A stretch of 8,256 nt of DNA from an uncultured Treponema sp. (lineage in GTDB: Bacteria > Spirochaetota > Spirochaetia > Treponematales > Treponemataceae): NCBI GenBank assembly GCA_945833725.1, contig CAMAFU010000067.1, positions 1 to 8,256 of the forward strand, given 5' to 3'. Below the pieces are notes generated by a model. That model was not told where the DNA came from. It searched no databases and worked only from the letters and a program-made list of their open reading frames with translations. Made by a program: the position numbers and the translations under genes. Below are positions 5,814-8,256 of the stretch, piece by piece; positions within the stretch are counted from its first letter, which is position 1, and each line of letters begins with the position of its first letter.

Positions 5814-7316
5814 ATGGCTAAACCTTTAGTTTGTCTTTGTCTTACTGGAAAAACTATTGAACAGAACCTTTCCATTGTTGAGCGGTATCAGGATTTTATT
5901 GATCTGGTGGAGCTTCGCGTTGATTTTCTTGAAGAAGACGAGCGCCTTAAAATAAGGGATTTTCCGTCTCAGATTGAGATTCCTGCAATTTTGACTATAC
6001 GGCGGAAAAACGATGGCGGTCTTTACGAAGAAGGGGAATCAAGCCGTACTATGCTTTTTGCCCGGGCTCTTGCCTTTGCCGACGATAATCCTAAAAAGAA
6101 TTTTGCCTATGTAGATTTTGAAGAAGATTATCATATTCCAAGTCTTGAAGATGCGGCTCTGGCTTTCGGCACAAAAATTATCCGCTCTTTCCACGACATG
6201 AAAAACCCGGTAGACGATATTGCTGCAAAATTGGACTCTTTAAGGCAGACTGGCTACGAAATTCCTAAAATTGCCTTTATGCCTCACAGCCTTTCTGATG
6301 TTACAAAAATTTTTAAATCCGCCGAAAAATGGAAAGATTCTGAGCAGATTATCTGTGCCATGGGGCCTTTAGGTTTGCCTACAAGAATTCTTTCCGAAAA
6401 AATACATTCCTATCTTTCGTACACAAGTCCTAAAGAACTGGCTGGCAATCTTCTGGAAATAGGTCACACAGATCCTATTACACTTTCCAGTGTCTACCAT
6501 TTTCACGAAATAAACAGCAGCACAAAAATTTTCGGCATTACAGGTTTTCCCCTTAAAATTACTTCCAGTCCTGCACTCCACAATTCGTCTTTTGCCAGAG
6601 AAAAACTTAACGGCGTTTACATTCCGTTTAAATCGGAAACCATCGAAGATGCAATGGATTTTGCCCAGACTCTTGATATAAAAGGTTTTTCCGTTACAAT
6701 TCCCCACAAAGAAACTGTTCTACCGCTTTTAAAAGATGTTGATTCAAAGGCCGAAGAAATAGGTGCCTGCAATACTGTTATCCGTCAGGGCGAAAATTGG
6801 AAAGGCTACAACACGGATGCAACTGGTTTTGAAGCTGCCCTGCTGGAATTTACCGGGCTAAAAAATTTAAAGGGCAAAAAAGTGGCTATTATTGGGGCGG
6901 GGGGAGCAAGCCGGGCCGTTGCCTACGAAGTTAAAACTCTTGGTGCAAAAGCCTGCGTTTTTAACAGAACTCTGGCAAAAGCCCGCCTTGTTGCCGAAAA
7001 ATACGGTTTTGAATACGCAACTTTAGGTCCCGAAAGTTTAGAAAAATTACGGAAATATTCCGACATAATCATTCAGACAACTTCCAAGGGTATGGGCGAC
7101 TGCGAACCGTCAAATCAAAACAACGACCCTATATGGTTCTACGACTTTAACGGAAAAGAATTCGTTTACGATTTAATCTACAATCCAGAAGTTACCCCTG
7201 TAATGGCAAGAGCCGATGCGTCCGGGTGCGCCGTTTGCAACGGAATGAGTATGCTTCGTTATCAGGGAGAAGCCCAATTTAACTTTTTCCGAAAGTTTTT
7301 CACCGGCGAAAATTAA
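5814..7316 (+). CDS. aroDE: Bifunctional 3-dehydroquinate dehydratase / shikimate dehydrogenase
   Basis: This cytosolic fusion carries steps three and four of the shikimate pathway: dehydration of 3-dehydroquinate, then NADPH reduction of 3-dehydroshikimate. Residues about 4-225 form a class I (Schiff-base) dehydroquinase: ELRVDFL at 33-39, R63/R64, SFHDM at 125-129 with catalytic H127, the Schiff-base lysine K152 in PKIAFMP, and MGPLGLPTR at 183-191. Residues about 238-500 form AroE: GITGFPLKITSSPALHN at 241-257, VTIPHKE at 294-300 with catalytic K299, GACNT at 317-321, GYNTDATGF at 331-339 with D335, the NADP loop GAGGASRAVA at 361-370, NRT at 384-386, and GMSMLRYQGEAQF at 477-489 with Q484. 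The substrate-binding HSxSP motif reads ITSSP, so Thr250 replaces the usual first Ser. GGAG at 5802-5805 lies 8 nt before the ATG. It appears monocistronic and ends in the terminator at 7327-7379. Fused AroDE is also known from plants and chlamydiae. Confidence 0.95.
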   Translation: MAKPLVCLCLTGKTIEQNLSIVERYQDFIDLVELRVDFLEEDERLKIRDFPSQIEIPAILTIRRKNDGGLYEEGESSRTMLFARALAFADDNPKKNFAYVDFEEDYHIPSLEDAALAFGTKIIRSFHDMKNPVDDIAAKLDSLRQTGYEIPKIAFMPHSLSDVTKIFKSAEKWKDSEQIICAMGPLGLPTRILSEKIHSYLSYTSPKELAGNLLEIGHTDPITLSSVYHFHEINSSTKIFGITGFPLKITSSPALHNSSFAREKLNGVYIPFKSETIEDAMDFAQTLDIKGFSVTIPHKETVLPLLKDVDSKAEEIGACNTVIRQGENWKGYNTDATGFEAALLEFTGLKNLKGKKVAIIGAGGASRAVAYEVKTLGAKACVFNRTLAKARLVAEKYGFEYATLGPESLEKLRKYSDIIIQTTSKGMGDCEPSNQNNDPIWFYDFNGKEFVYDLIYNPEVTPVMARADASGCAVCNGMSMLRYQGEAQFNFFRKFFTGEN

Positions 7317-7326
7317 GAAAATATTT

Positions 7327-7379
7327 TTCACAAAAAAAGGCTGCCTCCACGGAAAACACCCGAAAAGGCAGCCTTTTTG
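7327..7379. terminator. Bidirectional terminator, direct-repeat copy 1
   Basis: AAAAAGGCTGCCT pairs perfectly over 13 bp with AGGCAGCCTTTTT across a 19-nt loop. The A-run on the left and T-run on the right let it stop transcripts from both strands. It lies 10 nt after the aroDE stop and 18 nt after the toxin stop on the minus strand. All 53 bp are identical to 8035-8087. Confidence 0.9.
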
Positions 7380-7397
7380 AACTTTTATACCCTTTTC

Positions 7398-7769
7398 CTA
7401 AACCAAAGACAAATCGGGTATAAAACGAAAATCCCTTATATTTGCCGTGTACAAAGGTATTTGAAGTTCTAGGGCGGAAGCTGCAATTAAAGCGTCCGGT
7501 ATCAAAAGGCCATGACTTTTTGCATAATTTTCTACAAGGTTTCTTGCCCTTGTCGAAATTGCTTCGGAAATTTCCACAATTTCAAAATCAGAAAAAGCCT
7601 TTTTTATTATGCCGGCTTCCCTCTTGTTCAAAGCCCCGACCATAAGTTCCATATAGGTTACCGACGACATACCCAGACCTTGTTTTCTGTCTTTTGAAAG
7701 CTTCTGCTGAATATCAACTACCCCTTTAAGATAATCAATAAGAATGCAAGTATCACAAAGATAAATCAT
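7398..7769 (-). CDS. vapC: PIN-domain ribonuclease toxin, VapC family
   Basis: From the ATG at 7769 the product is 123 residues, the normal VapC size. It opens with YLCDTCILIDYLKG, a typical PIN start with D6. E41 in TYMELMVGA, D92 in LLIPDALIAA and D113 in the TANIRDFRFIPDL ending complete the acidic site that binds Mg2+/Mn2+ and cuts RNA in this family, commonly tRNA or rRNA. The ATG overlaps the antitoxin stop codon (TAATG), which argues for translational coupling and for this start. A longer reading from an ATG at 7784 would add MGAFL and lie further inside the antitoxin gene; it is less likely. The gene ends 18 nt from terminator copy 1. All catalytic residues are present, so the toxin looks intact. 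Its RNA target cannot be read from the sequence. Confidence 0.9.
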   Translation of the reverse strand: MIYLCDTCILIDYLKGVVDIQQKLSKDRKQGLGMSSVTYMELMVGALNKREAGIIKKAFSDFEIVEISEAISTRARNLVENYAKSHGLLIPDALIAASALELQIPLYTANIRDFRFIPDLSLV

Positions 7770-7984
7770 TAGGAACGCCCCCAAGCCTTGTTTCTTATTT
7801 CTTCAACAGAAATGTTTCTTTCCTTCCACAAACCAAAGGCAGCATCAAAATCTGAGGACTCTTTTTTGGGAGTTTTTGCAGGAGATTGTAAAGTTTGAAC
7901 AATTTTGCCAAGCAGTTTTATTCTTTCGTCATAAGAAAGCATATCAATCTGTGACGAAATCTGTTTAAAAGCAAGTTCTGACAT
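7769..7984 (-). CDS. Antitoxin of the VapC-type module
   Basis: This 71-residue acidic/basic mixed protein directly precedes the PIN toxin and overlaps it by one nucleotide, the usual antitoxin-first order. It has a predicted helical N-terminal half (about 4-34, including IDMLSYDERIKLLGKIVQTL), a Lys/Pro/Ser-rich linker (about 35-44) and a C-terminal segment FGLWKERNISVEEIRNKAW (50-68). That last segment resembles tails of small antitoxins paired with PIN toxins and probably wraps the toxin active site. No clear AbrB, ribbon-helix-helix or Phd DNA-binding motif is visible, so how it self-represses is unclear. GGAGG at 7991-7995 with a 6-nt spacer is the strongest ribosome site in the window, as expected where antitoxin must exceed toxin. 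The function rests on position and tail pattern. Confidence 0.8.
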   Translation of the reverse strand: MSELAFKQISSQIDMLSYDERIKLLGKIVQTLQSPAKTPKKESSDFDAAFGLWKERNISVEEIRNKAWGRS

Positions 7985-8005
7985 AAATAACCTCCGTTTA
8001 TAAAA

Positions 8006-8034
8006 AATATAATGGCTGATGCAAAAAAAAGCAA
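8006..8034 (-). promoter_or_regulatory. Candidate promoter of the toxin-antitoxin operon
   Basis: On the minus strand TTGCTT (8029-8034) is followed by a 17-bp spacer and TATATT (8006-8011). Initiation near 7999 keeps the GGAGG site at 7991-7995 in the message. It abuts terminator copy 2, which would insulate it from pntB read-through. A nearby TTGCAT/TATAAA pair (8019-8024 and 7997-8002) would start too late to include the ribosome site. Confidence 0.4.
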
Positions 8035-8087
8035 TTCACAAAAAAAGGCTGCCTCCACGGAAAACACCCGAAAAGGCAGCCTTTTTG
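8035..8087. terminator. Bidirectional terminator, direct-repeat copy 2
   Basis: This is the same 13-bp stem, 19-nt loop and flanking A/T runs as the copy at 7327-7379, with no difference over 53 bp. It lies 26 nt past the pntB stop on the minus strand and directly upstream of the toxin-antitoxin promoter, so its natural job is ending pntB transcription. Confidence 0.9.
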
Positions 8088-8113
8088 TTTAAATGGTCAA
8101 TTTCCCTTAAAAC

Positions 8114-8256
8114 CTATTCCCCGTCAAACTCAGAAACCATCTGGCTTACAGTCTGTTTTGCATCACCGTAAATCATAACAGTGTTGTCGTTGGTAAAGAG
8201 AGGATTTTCTACGCCGGAAAAGCCGGTACCCTTTCCACGCTTTAATACAAAGACAG
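8114..8256 (-). CDS. pntB: NAD(P) transhydrogenase subunit beta, C-terminal end only
   Basis: Forty-six residues plus a TAG stop are inside the window; the gene enters from the right edge. The segment reads VFVLKRGKGTGFSGVENPLF, then TNDNTVMIYGDAK, and ends near SEFDGE. The KR...GxxGVxNPLF...NTxMxxGDAK pattern is the NADP(H)-binding C-terminal end (domain III) of PntB, the beta subunit of the proton-translocating transhydrogenase that links NADH/NADP+ hydride transfer to the membrane proton gradient. The visible part shows no damage. pntA is expected upstream, beyond the window. Transcription converges on aroDE with the toxin-antitoxin cassette between them. Confidence 0.9.
   Translation of the reverse strand, partial: VFVLKRGKGTGFSGVENPLFTNDNTVMIYGDAKQTVSQMVSEFDGE

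Larger units (their letters stand above)
7327..8087. other. Toxin-antitoxin cassette bounded by 53-bp perfect direct repeats
   Basis: The two-gene minus-strand toxin-antitoxin module, with its own promoter, sits between identical 53-bp direct repeats (7327-7379 and 8035-8087, offset 708 bp). The identity includes the non-pairing loop and stops sharply on both sides (T versus A at the left, A versus T at the right). Dropping one 708-bp unit restores convergent aroDE and pntB sharing one terminator. Recent insertion through, or duplication of, the terminator is inferred. No recombinase gene is present. Confidence 0.6.

Noticed and set aside
6369..6707. A 112-residue minus-strand open frame inside aroDE
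   Set aside because: It lies wholly antisense to conserved AroD/AroE motifs and has no start signal or recognisable domain.
7770..7784. Upstream ATG at 7784 as the toxin start
   Set aside because: It would add MGAFL not typical of PIN toxins and increase overlap with the antitoxin; the TAATG junction and the canonical MIYLCDT start at 7769 fit better.
7997..8024. TTGCAT-16-TATAAA as the toxin-antitoxin promoter
   Set aside because: It is closer to consensus than the pair chosen, but initiation near 7990 would exclude the GGAGG ribosome site at 7991-7995.
7327..8087. CRISPR array or integron attC sites
   Set aside because: There are only two repeats, 655 bp apart, each a plain terminator hairpin; the interval is protein coding and no integrase or cas gene is visible.

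Overview
The window looks like a chromosomal segment of a Treponema-type spirochaete, most likely a free-living, gut or rumen lineage. The reasons are the moderately AT-rich, A/T-homopolymer-rich DNA, the def-fmt-PASTA gene order, a fused aroD-aroE gene, and a hisD gene (the pathogenic treponemes I know of lack histidine biosynthesis). The genus call is inference from gene content and style, not from a database match.

Layout: (1) Minus strand 1-2560: hisD (histidinol dehydrogenase) followed 28 nt later by a TraB/PrgY-family membrane protein that runs off the left edge. A good sigma70-type promoter lies upstream of hisD. (2) 2561-2837: a divergent intergenic region holding a G+C-rich, hairpin-dense element, part of which can fold as a four-way junction. 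(3) Plus strand 2838-5543: a tight operon of def (peptide deformylase), fmt (Met-tRNA formyltransferase) and a single-pass membrane protein with PASTA repeats, closed by a rho-independent terminator. (4) 5621-5813: an intergenic region with a second repeat-like element that appears to be interrupted by a 76-bp MITE-like insertion (12-bp perfect inverted repeats, 5-bp direct repeat). (5) Plus strand 5814-7316: bifunctional aroDE (3-dehydroquinate dehydratase plus shikimate dehydrogenase). (6) Minus strand 7398-7984: a compact antitoxin/VapC-PIN toxin module. It is bracketed by two identical 53-bp copies of one bidirectional terminator. (7) 8114-8256 minus: the C-terminus of pntB (NAD(P) transhydrogenase beta subunit).

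Functional logic: def and fmt are the paired deformylation and formylation enzymes of translation initiation, co-transcribed with a probable envelope PASTA protein. hisD and aroDE are amino-acid and aromatic biosynthesis genes. The most notable structure is the toxin-antitoxin cassette. It sits between the convergent genes aroDE and pntB with a perfect 53-bp terminator duplication at its borders, so removing one 708-bp unit restores a simple convergent pair sharing one terminator. That pattern suggests recent insertion or excision through the terminator sequence itself.
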